Below are positions 55,583 through 64,000 of a stretch of 64,000 nucleotides of DNA, piece after piece; within the stretch, counting starts at the first letter, position 1; every line of letters starts with the position of its first letter. The notes below the pieces were generated by a model that was not told the origin of the DNA, made no database searches, and saw only the letters and a program-made list of their open reading frames with translations. Source of the stretch: Ahaetulla prasina. Taxonomy: Eukaryota; Chordata; Lepidosauria; Squamata; Colubridae. The position numbers and the translations under genes are program-made. The stretch lies in NCBI RefSeq assembly GCF_028640845.1, contig NC_080548.1, positions 10,355,814 through 10,419,813 on the forward strand, in the 5' to 3' direction.

Positions 55583-55944
55583 CTTTAGACTAATCTTTCC
55601 CCATCTTGGTGCCATTCAAATCCTATTTTGTCCATACACAAAATCACAATTTGCTGGGGAACTTAGATCTTCTAGCTTAATATTGGCCGCCAAAACCTTG
55701 TTTAAACTGCTGGCTTCCAGATTTTTGGGTGCCAGAACTTCCCATCAATCAAAATGTAATATACCTGGAATGGGCCAGGTGGGAAAGTCTGATCTCTACC
55801 TAACAAATGGATGGAATGTTTAGTCATGAAACACAGTTGGAACAGACAGTAAAATGATGCTGGGTGGAATAGATGGGACTCAAAATCCCAGCCCTTCTAT
55901 GTCTCCTAATTGCTGATTATGGTCAGCTTTTTGTGGCCTCTGAG
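55583..55944. other. Unassigned sequence
   Basis: No exon or repeat recognised. Confidence 0.4.
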
Positions 55945-56381
55945 CAGGGCTGGGGTTCAAAAATTTTAGCAATGGGTTCTCTGCCCGGTTGCTGGGTGGG
56001 TGTGGCCATGTTGGGCATGGCATAGTCGGCCTCCTGCACCATGGCAGGGGGGGTTGTTTTTGCCATCCCCAGGCTCTGGAGGCTTTCCTTGAGGGCGAAA
56101 ACAGCCTCCCCAGGCTCTGGAGGCCCTCTGGAGGACAGAAAGGGCACCGTTTCCAGCCTTCCTGAATTTCCGGTAGGCCCATTTTTTGCCCTCGCTGAGC
56201 CTCCACGCGCGCCCTGCACTTACCTGCATCCAAAACAGACCGTGTGGGGACTCCTGGGAGGGGTGGGGCAGGGTTGGCGGGGTGGGGCCAGCCAGGAGTG
56301 GGATTTGGGGGTTCTCTGAACTGCACAGAATCTTAGCTAGATTTTCCCAAACCCCTGCGAACCCTCAGCAGCCCACCCCAG
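55945..56381 (+). mobile_element. hAT-like MITE, ~437-bp family, complete
   Basis: Begins CAGGGCTGGGGTTCAAAAAT and ends CAGCAGCCCACCCCAG; 437 bp. The 8-bp duplication CCTCTGAG is perfect at 55937-55944 and 56382-56389. Confidence 0.93.
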
Positions 56382-56391
56382 CCTCTGAGCT

Positions 56392-56785
56392 ATTACGGGT
56401 AGTTCTCAAATTATGACCATTTGTTTAATTTGAAATGAAAATGGCACTCAAAAAAGTGACATGACTGTTTTTCACAGGACTTTTGTAGCTTCTCCATGGT
56501 CACGTGATCCAAATTTGGACGCTTGGAATATATGCGTATATATTTACAATGGTTGCAATCTCCCGAGGTCATGTGAACATCTTGTGTGACTTTCTGACAA
56601 GCAAAGTCAATGGGGGATGCCAGATTTACTTGACAATTGTTTGACTATCTTAACAAGTATACTGATTTGCTTAAGTGTGGCAAGAAAAGTTGTAAAAAGG
56701 GGCAGAATTCACCTTAAAACACTCTTGTTTAACAACAGAAATTTGGGGCTGAGTTGTGGTCATAACACGAGGACTCTCTGTATTG
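56392..56785. mobile_element. TIR element, CAGGTAGTCCTCGACTTA family
   Basis: GGGTAGTTCTCAAATTATGA at left and GTCATAACACGAGGACTCTC at right. The inverted interior includes TGACAAGCAAAGTCAATGGG. Confidence 0.75.
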
Positions 56786-56886
56786 AGATCTTCCTATCCT
56801 ATGTTCCCACCTCAAGACTCCTATCTTCAAACCTCAGGGTTCTCCTAAGTTGCTTTGGGCTAGATAAGTTAATGACATTCCCAACC

Positions 56887-57662
56887 CAGGGGTGGTAGTC
56901 AACCGGTTCTGACCAGTTCTGGTGAACTGGTAGCAGAAATTTTGAGTAGTTCAGAGAACAGGCAAATACCACCTCTGGCTGGCCCCACCCCCGATCTATT
57001 CACTGCCTCCTGAGCAGGGGTGAAATGCTCCCGGTTCGGACCGGATTGCCTGATCCGGTAGCAATGACGGCAGGTGGTTCGGAGAACCGGTAGCAAAAAT
57101 CCCTGCCCCTGCCACCCATGCCCAGCTGAGCCGCGGGATCATCAGAGGTTGTTTTTTTTTACTTTTAAAAGCATTTTTTCTTCTGCCGAAAAAAAGCTTT
57201 TAACAATAATCCTTTAAAAGCTTTTTTTCCTCTGGCAATCCCAGCTGAGTTGCCTGATCATCAAAGGCTTTTAAAAGCATTTTTAAACAACCTCTTCGGC
57301 CAAAGAGGTTGTAGAAAAAACGCTTTTAAAAGTAAAAAAAAAAAAGTTGGCCACACCCACCCAGTCACATTACCCACCACCACCACCAAGCCACACCCAC
57401 AGAACTGGTAGTAATAAATTTTACATTTCACCCCTGCTCCTGAGTCTCAGCTGATCAAATCCCAGCTGATCGGGTGGGTCTTCTTTTGTTGCCTTGCACA
57501 AGAGAACGGAGCTGGGAAGCAGGTTAGTGGGGAATGGAGATTTTACAGTATCCTTCCCCTGGAGTGGGGTGGAAATGGAGATTTTGCGGTATCCTTCCCC
57601 TGCCACGCCCACCAAGCCACGCCCACAGAACCGGTAGTAAAAATTTTTGAATCCCACCACTG
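56887..57662 (+). mobile_element. hAT-like MITE, ACCGGTTCT family, host of a nested hAT
   Basis: Ends CAGGGGTGGTAGTCAACCGG and TTTGAATCCCACCACTG. The 8-bp duplication TCCCAACC is perfect at 56879-56886 and 57663-57670. Removing the nested element and one duplication leaves about 346 bp. Confidence 0.93.
57015..57436 (-). mobile_element. hAT-like MITE nested inside 56887-57662
   Basis: Ends CAGGGGTGAAATGCTCCCGG and TTTTACATTTCACCCCTG. The 8-bp duplication CTCCTGAG is perfect at 57007-57014 and 57437-57444. It is the inverted counterpart of 51941-52366, sharing the GATCATCAGAGG and TTTTAAAAGCATTTTT blocks. Confidence 0.93.
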
Positions 57663-57670
57663 TCCCAACC

Positions 57671-58904
57671 TGATCATCAACTCTAGAAAATCCTTACATC
57701 ATGCCGCATTGCATTTGAAAATGGGGTTACATGGCTTTCACATCTCAACCTCGCCATAGGCTGACCTGCAGAAGAATCTTCCCCTCCACATTGCTTAAAA
57801 CCGGCAAGAATATCATGAGATGGAATCTTACTCCCCCTCCCATTTTAAGCATCAGTTTTCAAGGCCGACTTTGCCTGCCTCCCCTCCCCCCCCCAGACAT
57901 TGGAAAAGACAGCAAAGCAGCTGGCCTCTCTCATGGTGCTCCGGGGTCTGATCATAATTAAGTCATAGATTTTTCCATGGATCCAATCAGATCAGCTGCT
58001 TCTGAGATCGCAGTGGGCCATAACTCATTCTGCAGAAGAATCACTGATTGATTTTTCCAGTCATTATATGCATCTGCCGGCTGGCTGGCTGGCTGGCTGG
58101 TTCTCTTGCAACTTTAGTACTCTTAATGCATCATCAATCAGAGTTTACCTGAGCCTGAAGCTAGTCTCCTTCCTTCCTTCCTTCCTTTTCTTCTTTGATC
58201 TCCCTCAAGCCACAAAAGAAGTTGGATGCAACATCTGGGCAGTAAAGATGCTGTTGAAAGCTGATGCCGGCAGTATGTCAACCTGTCACCCTCTGGAGAA
58301 AAGGTGTAACAGCATTTGCTATTCAATTCCTAAAAGGTTCTTCAGAGTGCATAGGGGTGAAGGTAGCACTTACTTGCAGCTCTTTCAAGCAGCTGGGTCC
58401 ACGCCAATTCTTTGAAGGATGCAGGTTTGTGCCTTGCTATGCTCCAAAGCTGCTTTTCGGAACCAAATATGAAGCCCAAAATGGTCATATTCCAGTTGTG
58501 TTGCGTCTACAAGTTCCAGAATTCTCAGGAGCAATACCCATCCATCTAGAGAATATTGATCATGGCTGATCTAGAAACAAATCTAAAAAACTGGCCTAAT
58601 GTTAAGTCATAATGTGGGTAGTTTGTCATTGACAGTACATGGCAAGGTGTAAACCATGCTTTAGCTCAGTTATCTGTGTCTTATTTAACCAATTAGATCA
58701 AGTATATCATGCTTTGTCACAGTACGCAAATCCAGACTGTTTCATTCTACCCTTAAAGTCATTGTACAATAGAGAAGCGCACTAGAAGATTCATTAAGAA
58801 GTAAGAAGGTCTTGGAAAAGATATTCTACCTATAAGATTCAGAATTGTGTAAGCTGTGGTATCCCCTGTGACACTCTATGGAAGCAAAAGTTGCTAGATT
58901 TATT
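57671..58904. other. Unassigned sequence with (GGCT)n
   Basis: A CTGG/GGCT run lies at 58078-58100 and a CCTT run near 58172-58188. Frames of about 100-115 codons lack recognisable domains. Confidence 0.45.
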
Positions 58905-59918
58905 TTATTTATTTATTTATTTTGTCACAACAATATATATAAGCATAAGAATGAATTAACTATACAATATATAAGTATGAGTATATAATGATTATATTAA
59001 TTGGATATAACGAAGGAAAACAATAGGACAGGAATGGTAGGCACGCTTGTGCTCTTATGCACGCCCCTTATAGACCTCTTAGGAATGGGGTGAGGTCAGT
59101 GGTAGAAAGTTTTTGGTTGAAGATTTGGGGATTTTGGGAAGAGACCAAGAGTCAGGTAGTTTATTCCAAGTCTTAACAACTCTGTTACTGAAGTCATATT
59201 TTCTGCAATCAAGATTGGAGCGGTTCACATTAAGATGAAATCTATTGTGTGCTCGTGTATTGTTGTGCGATTGAAGCTGAAGTAGTCTTCAACAGGAAGG
59301 ACATTGTAATAGATGATTCTATGAGTTAAAATCAGGTCATGTCGAAGGCGGCGTAGTTCTAAATTTTCTAAACCCAGGATTTCAATTCTGATGGCATAAG
59401 GTATTTTGTTGTGATCAGAGGAGTGGAGAATTCTTCTTGTAAAATATTTCTGGACACGTTCAATTGTATTGATGTCAGAAATGCGGTATGGGTTCCAGAT
59501 AATGGTGGGATACAAATAATTTAATAATCGGTTCTCTGCCGTAATAATTTCTTCCAACAACCAATTTGCCAAACTGCTCAGAAAGTTAACAACCGGTTCT
59601 CCCGAAGGGGTGCGAACTGGCTGAATTCCACCACTGGTTCCAGACAGTCGAGCTGTATTCAAGAATTGGTCTAGCAAATGTTTTATATGCTCTGGTTAGT
59701 AGTGTAGTGTTTTTGGAGAAGAAGCTACGTAAGATTAGGTTTACAACTCTTAATGCCTTTTTTGCGATGTAATTGCAATGGGCTTTGGCACTTAGATCAT
59801 TTGATATGAAAACTTCAAGGTCTTTAACAGGGTGGGGGTCATCTGTAAGGTAATGTCCATCAAGCTTGTACTTAGTGTTTAGGTTCTTTTTTCCAATATG
59901 TAAGACTGAGCATTTGCT
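58905..59918 (-). mobile_element. CR1/L2-type LINE 3' part, split by a hAT-like element
   Basis: The minus strand encodes DINTIERVQKYFTRRILHSS, IRIEILGLENLELRRLRHDL and VKDLEVFISNDL with breaks. The inverted 3' UTR with (TTTA)n is at 58905-59070. The 59500-59636 element interrupts it. Confidence 0.9.
59500..59636 (+). mobile_element. hAT-like MITE, 137 bp, ACCGGTTCT family
   Basis: Ends TAATGGTGGGATACAAATAA and CTGAATTCCACCACTG. The 8-bp duplication GTTCCAGA is perfect at 59492-59499 and 59637-59644. Confidence 0.92.
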
Positions 59919-59945
59919 TTAAATTTAAATTTAAATTTAAATTGA
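59919..59945. repeat. (TTTAAA)n palindromic run
   Basis: Four TTTAAA-type units at the 5' truncation point of the adjoining LINE. Confidence 0.8.
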
Positions 59946-59969
59946 GCATTTACTAGATGAGTAGAGGGC

Positions 59970-60141
59970 TAATCCTATCTTTGTTGTGTAGAATGGACTG
60001 GCTCAGGCTTTAATGGCCCATTGACAAAGGTGGGGGGGGCTGAGTTTCTGCCTCCCTTTTAGGGGAAATATTCTGCCCTTTTAATATTTCCTAAAATATC
60101 TCATTTTCCTAAGGGAGGGGCGGGTGCTAACTTCCTGCACA
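59970..60141 (-). mobile_element. LTR 5' fragment, same family as 21613-22120
   Basis: The minus strand starts TGTGCAGGAAGTTAGCACCC and matches the first ~170 bp of the 21613 LTR (AAATGAGATATTTTAGGAAA, GGCAGAAACTCAGCCCCC). It is truncated downstream. Confidence 0.85.
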
Positions 60142-60454
60142 TGCATAATATTTTATTTGCTATGCCAGAACACGTTCTAAGCTCCACCTCATTTCTGTAG
60201 AAACTTTGCAAATAGAAACTTGTCTCTGTAATTGCTGTCGTTTTCCTGACTGTCATCTTAATTCTTGGTTCATTTGTCTTCTCTGTTCTGTGACATCATC
60301 ATATCATCCTCACCTTTCCCTGCCAGAGGGAGATCCTGTTACTCCCCAGGGTGTCATCCTGCATGTTTCTTGATCCTTACATACTCAGCCTCCACCCTTC
60401 TGGAAGATGTCTCTTCCCATCTCACTGAATCATAGGGAAACCACCGTGCATTTT
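60142..60454. other. Unassigned sequence
   Basis: No internal retroelement sequence or exon recognised upstream of the LTR fragment. Confidence 0.4.
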
Positions 60455-60958
60455 TTTAAAATTTTATTTTGTCACACAGTATATATAAGCATAAACATGA
60501 AATTACTATACAATGTATAAGCATATATATAAGTATGTATGAGTATGTAATAACTATATTAATTGGATATAACGAAACAAAACAATAGGATAGGAACGGT
60601 AGGCACGCTGGTGCTCTTATGCAGACCTCTTAGGAATGGGGTGAGGTCAATGGTAGATACTTTTTGGTTGAAACTTTGGGGATTTTGGGAAGAGACCACA
60701 GAGTCTGGTAGTGCATTCCAGGCATTAGCAACTCTGTTTCTGAAGTCGTATTTTCTGCAATCAAGATTGGAGCGATTCACATTAAGCTGAAATCTATTGT
60801 GTGCTTGTGTATTGTTGCAACTGAAGCTGAAGTAGTATTCAACAGAAAGGACATTGTAATAGATGATTCTATGAGTTAAAATCAGGTCATTTGGAAGGCC
60901 GGGCGTAGTTCTAAATTTTCTAAGCCCAGGATTTCAAGTCTGGTGGCAGGCTGCCACA
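60455..60958 (-). mobile_element. CR1/L2-type LINE 3' end, truncated
   Basis: Inverted 3' UTR (CTGGTGCTCTTATGCAGACC) and coding end (NRSNLDCRKYDFRNRVANAW, NALPDSVVSSQNPQSFNQ). It stops at about 60958, next to an unrelated CR1. Confidence 0.88.
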
Positions 60959-61213
60959 CACAGTCTTAGAAGAGAATAACAGAGCTGGAAGGGTCCTTCG
61001 AGGTCTTCTGGTCTAACCCCCTGCTTAGGCAGGAAATCCTACACAACTTCAGACAAATGGTTATCCAACACCTTCTTAAAAACGTCCTGTGCTGGAGCAT
61101 TCACAACTTCTGGAGGCAAGTTGTTCCCCTGATTAATTGTTCTCACTGTCAGGAAATTCCTCCTTAGTTCTAAGTTGCTTCTCTGCTTGATTAGTTTCCA
61201 CCCATTGCTTCTT

Positions 61214-61337
61214 CTTTTTTTTAAGATTTTTCTTTTTCTTATACACATATTATAAATGTACATTTTCTTATTCATAGATAATCATACATATTCTCTCTAA
61301 AGAAAGCACAAAAATAAAACTTTTAAATTACCGTAGG
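61214..61337 (-). mobile_element. L1-type 3'-end insertion with 18-bp target duplication
   Basis: TTCCACCCATTGCTTCTT occurs at 61196-61213 and 61338-61355. The 124-bp insert begins with a T run, the inverted poly-A, and is A/T-rich. The duplicated bases are CR1 sequence. Confidence 0.88.
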
Positions 61338-61856
61338 TTCCACCCATTGCTTCTTGTCCTGCCCTCAGGTGCTTTGGAGAATAGCTTGACTCCCTCTTCT
61401 TTGTGGCAGCCCCTGAGATATTGGAAGACTGCTATCATGTCTCCCCTTGTCCTTTTTTTCATTAAATATTAAACATACCCACTTCCTGCAACCGTTCTTC
61501 ATATGTTTTAGCCTCCAGTCCCCTAATCATCTTTGTTACTCTTCTCTGCACTCTTTCTAGAGGCTCAACGTCTTTTTTACATAGTGGCGACCAAAACTGA
61601 ATGCAATATTCCAAATGTGGCCTTATCAAGGCATTATAAAGTGGTATTAACACTTCATGTGAACTTGATTCTATCCCTCTGTTTATGCAGCCCAGAACTG
61701 TGTTGGCTTTTTTGGCAGTTGCTGCACACTGCTGGCTCATATCTAAATGGTTTTCCACTAAGACTCCGAGATCCCTCTCACAGTTACTACTATTGAGCAA
61801 GATACCACATATACGGTACTGGTGCATTTTGTTGTTGTTTTTTTGCCTAAATTTTT

Positions 61857-62107
61857 TGCCACTTATGACTGTATGACTGTAACTTTGTTGCTGGCAATCC
61901 TTATGATTTATATTGATATATTGACCATCATTTGTGTTGTAAATGTTGTACCTTGATGAAGGTATCTTTTCTTTTATGTACACTGAGAGCATATGCACCA
62001 AGACAAATTCCTTGTGTGTCCAATCACACTTGGCCAATAAAAAATTCTATTCTATTCTATTCTATTCTATTCTATTCTATTCTATTCTATTCTATTCTAT
62101 TCTATTC
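61857..62107 (+). mobile_element. L2-like snake LINE 3' end with (ATTCT)n, inserted in CR1
   Basis: TTGCCACTTATGACTGTATG through GGCCAATAAAAAATTCTATT and about 13 ATTCT units. A short CTAAAT repeat flanks it (61847-61852 and 62106-62111). It separates KVLHLE from the rest of the CR1 protein. Confidence 0.85.
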
Positions 62108-62449
62108 TAAATGTAGAACCTTACTTTTTTCACTTTTGAATTTCATTTTGTTAGATAGCGCCCAATGTTCAAGTCTGTCAAGAGCCTTCTGTATCTTGAG
62201 CCTATCTTCTGGAGTGTTGGCTATTCCTGCCAGCTTGGTGTCATCCGCAAATTTGATGAGTTCCCCATCTATCTTTTCATCCATGTCATTGATGAAGATG
62301 TTGAAGAATACTGGGCCTTGGGGTACTCCACTGCATACTTCCCTCCATGTAGATTCAGCCTTACCCAAAGTGATGCTTTCCCAAACGACTCTTTGGGCTG
62401 TGGAGTCTAACCCCAAAAGCAAAACATGGAGAAGCAAACTCTTGAAAGT

Positions 62450-62760
62450 TGAACAAGACTGTGAGGTCCTTGGTGCTCTTTGAGTCTGGTGGTTTTCTTG
62501 CAGATGTTTCATTACCAAACTAGGTAACATCATCAGTGCTAGAAGGGAGTGGGGTTTGCTCTTATTTTTATATCCTACTGGATTGCCCTGTGTTGGTGGG
62601 AGTGGTCTTGGTAGTTCCTTAGTTAGTTAGTAGCTTGTTTGTTTGCGTTGGCAATTCCTCGCATTAGGGTATTGTTTACTTGATTGTTGGTCTAGTGTTA
62701 ATCTTGGTGTTAATCTCTGCTCATATGGGTGCTGATTGCTGGTGAGGAGGCCTTTTTGTT
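62450..62760 (-). mobile_element. Penelope-type fragment with hammerhead-like motif
   Basis: On the minus strand GAGCAAACCCCACTCCCTTC leads to CTGATGA (62536-62530), a GTTACC-TAGTTT-GGTAAT stem, GAAAC (62510-62506) and the GAGCACCAAGGACCTCACAG end. About 200 bp of upstream family sequence is retained. Confidence 0.55.
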
Positions 62761-62857
62761 GTTTGTTTGTTTGTTTGTCTGCTTGCTTTGGTCTTTTTGA
62801 TTGTCTCTTTTGAATGGCAAAATCTCAGTAAGCTCAGTAAGCTCAAACTGCCCAAGG

Positions 62858-63535
62858 AGCTGCTGATTCAGTTCTACAGAGGAATTATTGAGTCTGTCAT
62901 TTGCACCTCTATAACTGCCTGGTTCGGTTCTGCAACCCAACAAGAAAAACACAGACTTCAGAGGATAATTAGAACTGCAGAAAAAATAATTGCTATCAAC
63001 CTGCCTTCCATTGAGGACCTGTATACTGCACGAATCAAGAAGAGGCCGTGAAAATATTTACAGATCCCTCACATCCTGGACATAAACTGTTTCAACTCCT
63101 ACCCTTAAAACGACACTATAGAGCACTGCACATCAGAACAACTAGACACAAGAACAGTTTTTCCCTGAAGGCCATCACTCTGCTAAACAAATAATTCCAT
63201 CAACACTGTCAAACTATTTACTAAATCTGAACTACTATTAATCTTCTCATTGTTCCCATCACCCATCTCCTTCCACTTATGACTGTATGACTGTAACTTT
63301 GTTGCTGGTAATCCTTATGATTTATATTGATATATTGACCATCAATTGTGTTGTAAATGTTGTACCTTGATGACCGTATCTTTTCTTTTATGTACACTGA
63401 GAGCATATGCACCAAGACAAATTCCTTGTGTGTCCAATCACACTTGGCCAATAAAATTCTATTCTATTCTATTCTATTCTATTCTATTCTATTCTATTCT
63501 ATTCTATTCTATTCTATTCTATTCTATTCTATTCT
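62858..63535 (+). mobile_element. L2-like snake LINE 3' end with (ATTCT)n tail
   Basis: Encodes GIIESVICTSITAWFGSATQ, RLQRIIRTAEKIIAINLPSI and DLYTARIKKR. A frameshift follows, then the conserved 3' UTR and about 15 ATTCT units. Confidence 0.92.
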
Positions 63536-63544
63536 TATTTGTAC

Positions 63545-63683
63545 CCTATGACTATCATTAAGACTTATGATTCTTGATGAACGTATCTTTTCTTTTATGT
63601 ACACTGAGAGCATATACACCACGACAAATTCCTTGTGTGTCCAATCACACTTGGCCAATAAAAAATTCTGTTCTATTCTATTC
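63545..63683 (+). mobile_element. Second L2-like 3' end with (ATTCT)n tail
   Basis: GATGAACGTATCTTTTCTTT through CACTTGGCCAATAAAAAATT and three to four units, directly after the previous tail. This suggests tail-to-tail insertion or array duplication. Confidence 0.85.
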
Positions 63684-63924
63684 AAAGATGAACAAGAAAA
63701 CACAATTTTTTTGTTTTATTTCTTGTTCTTTTGGCTTGTGAATGGGTAAATTTCCTCCCGAGTCCGCTCCTGCTTGTTCCACATGGTGCAACTTTCCCAT
63801 CAAAAGACTGGCCCATTTCAAATCTGGAGGCACTTAGGCCTCGGTGTGGTTTGTACTTTAGGATACATGATAGTGACAAATCACATTGGTCTACAAGCCA
63901 CTGTCCATCTTATTAAGAAATTAG
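63684..63924. other. Unassigned sequence
   Basis: No feature recognised. Confidence 0.4.
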
Positions 63925-64000
63925 TAACTGTTGAAGTCCTTTGTGCTCCCTGAGCTTGGTTGTTTGTTTGAAGACATCTCATTACCCAACTAGGTAACAT
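63925..64000 (-). mobile_element. Penelope-type fragment, cut by the window edge
   Basis: CTTTGTGCTCCCTGAGCTTG and CATTACCCAACTAGGTAACAT match the inverted 62450-62760 family. GAAAC is mutated to GAGAT and CTGATGA would lie beyond base 64000. Confidence 0.5.

Larger units (their letters stand above)
60973..62412 (-). mobile_element. CR1 LINE, ~1.06 kb of sequence, with L1 and L2-like insertions
   Basis: The minus strand encodes CSGVPQGPVFFNIFINDMDE, the catalytic FADDTKLAGI, LDRLEHWALSNKMKF and KVLHLE. The protein resumes after the insertion at [20 protein letters not shown] and [16 protein letters not shown], and ends with NLELRRNFLTVRTINQ and the 3' terminus. It is the longest CR1 in the window, with no intact frame. 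Confidence 0.92.

Noticed and set aside
61462..62037. 191-codon minus-strand frame
   Set aside because: It is a chimera of the inverted L2-like 3' UTR and the CR1 reverse transcriptase end, created by insertion.
41700..64000. A head-to-head neighbour such as TRAPPC3, expected from mammalian gene order
   Set aside because: No frame resembling its short conserved exons is seen; the interval reads as repeats and unassigned sequence.

Overview
The window is non-coding-rich vertebrate nuclear DNA from a squamate, most likely an advanced snake. The evidence is the repeat set: a Sauria-type SINE, MIR/CORE-type SINEs, CR1 and L2-like LINEs that end in (ATTCT)n/(AATAG)n microsatellites (the published snake 'microsatellite seeding' pattern), BovB/RTE LINE 3' ends, L1 fragments and very many small hAT-like foldback elements. 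No bacterial, viral-genome or CRISPR features are present.

One host gene is visible. Four minus-strand exons encode the N-terminal 239 residues of a MAP7-family microtubule-binding protein, best matched to MAP7D1. Exon 1 (coding part 40618-40681) lies in a GC-rich CpG-island region (about 40240-41700). Exon 2 (5986-6405) is proline-rich. Exons 3 (5675-5743) and 4 (396-559) encode the start of the basic coiled coil. All three introns are phase 1 and join in one open frame. Intron 1 is about 34.2 kb and fills most of the window; intron 2 is 242 bp and intron 3 about 5.1 kb. Exons after number 4 lie off the left edge. From about 41.7 kb to the right edge I see only repeats and unassigned sequence, read as 5' intergenic DNA.

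Layout: 1-6.4 kb, exons 4, 3 and 2 with repeats and a large purine-rich tract. 6.7-40 kb, intron 1, filled with LINEs, SINEs, solo LTRs, terminal-inverted-repeat elements and hAT-like MITEs. 40.2-41.7 kb, promoter/first exon. 41.9-64 kb, nested LINEs, L1 insertions, nested hAT elements and hammerhead-like Penelope-type fragments.

The most informative structure is in the transposons. Many elements can be bounded to the base by their target-site duplications (TSDs): palindromic foldbacks with 8-bp TSDs that nearly always carry TA at positions 4-5; a roughly 437-bp hAT-like family with four copies; a second hAT-like family built around ACCGGTTCT, including one element nested in another with both 8-bp TSDs perfect; solo LTRs with 4-5 bp TSDs; four L1 insertions with 11-18 bp TSDs; one BovB insertion with a 12-bp TSD; and a 148-bp inverted-repeat insert with a 14-bp direct repeat.
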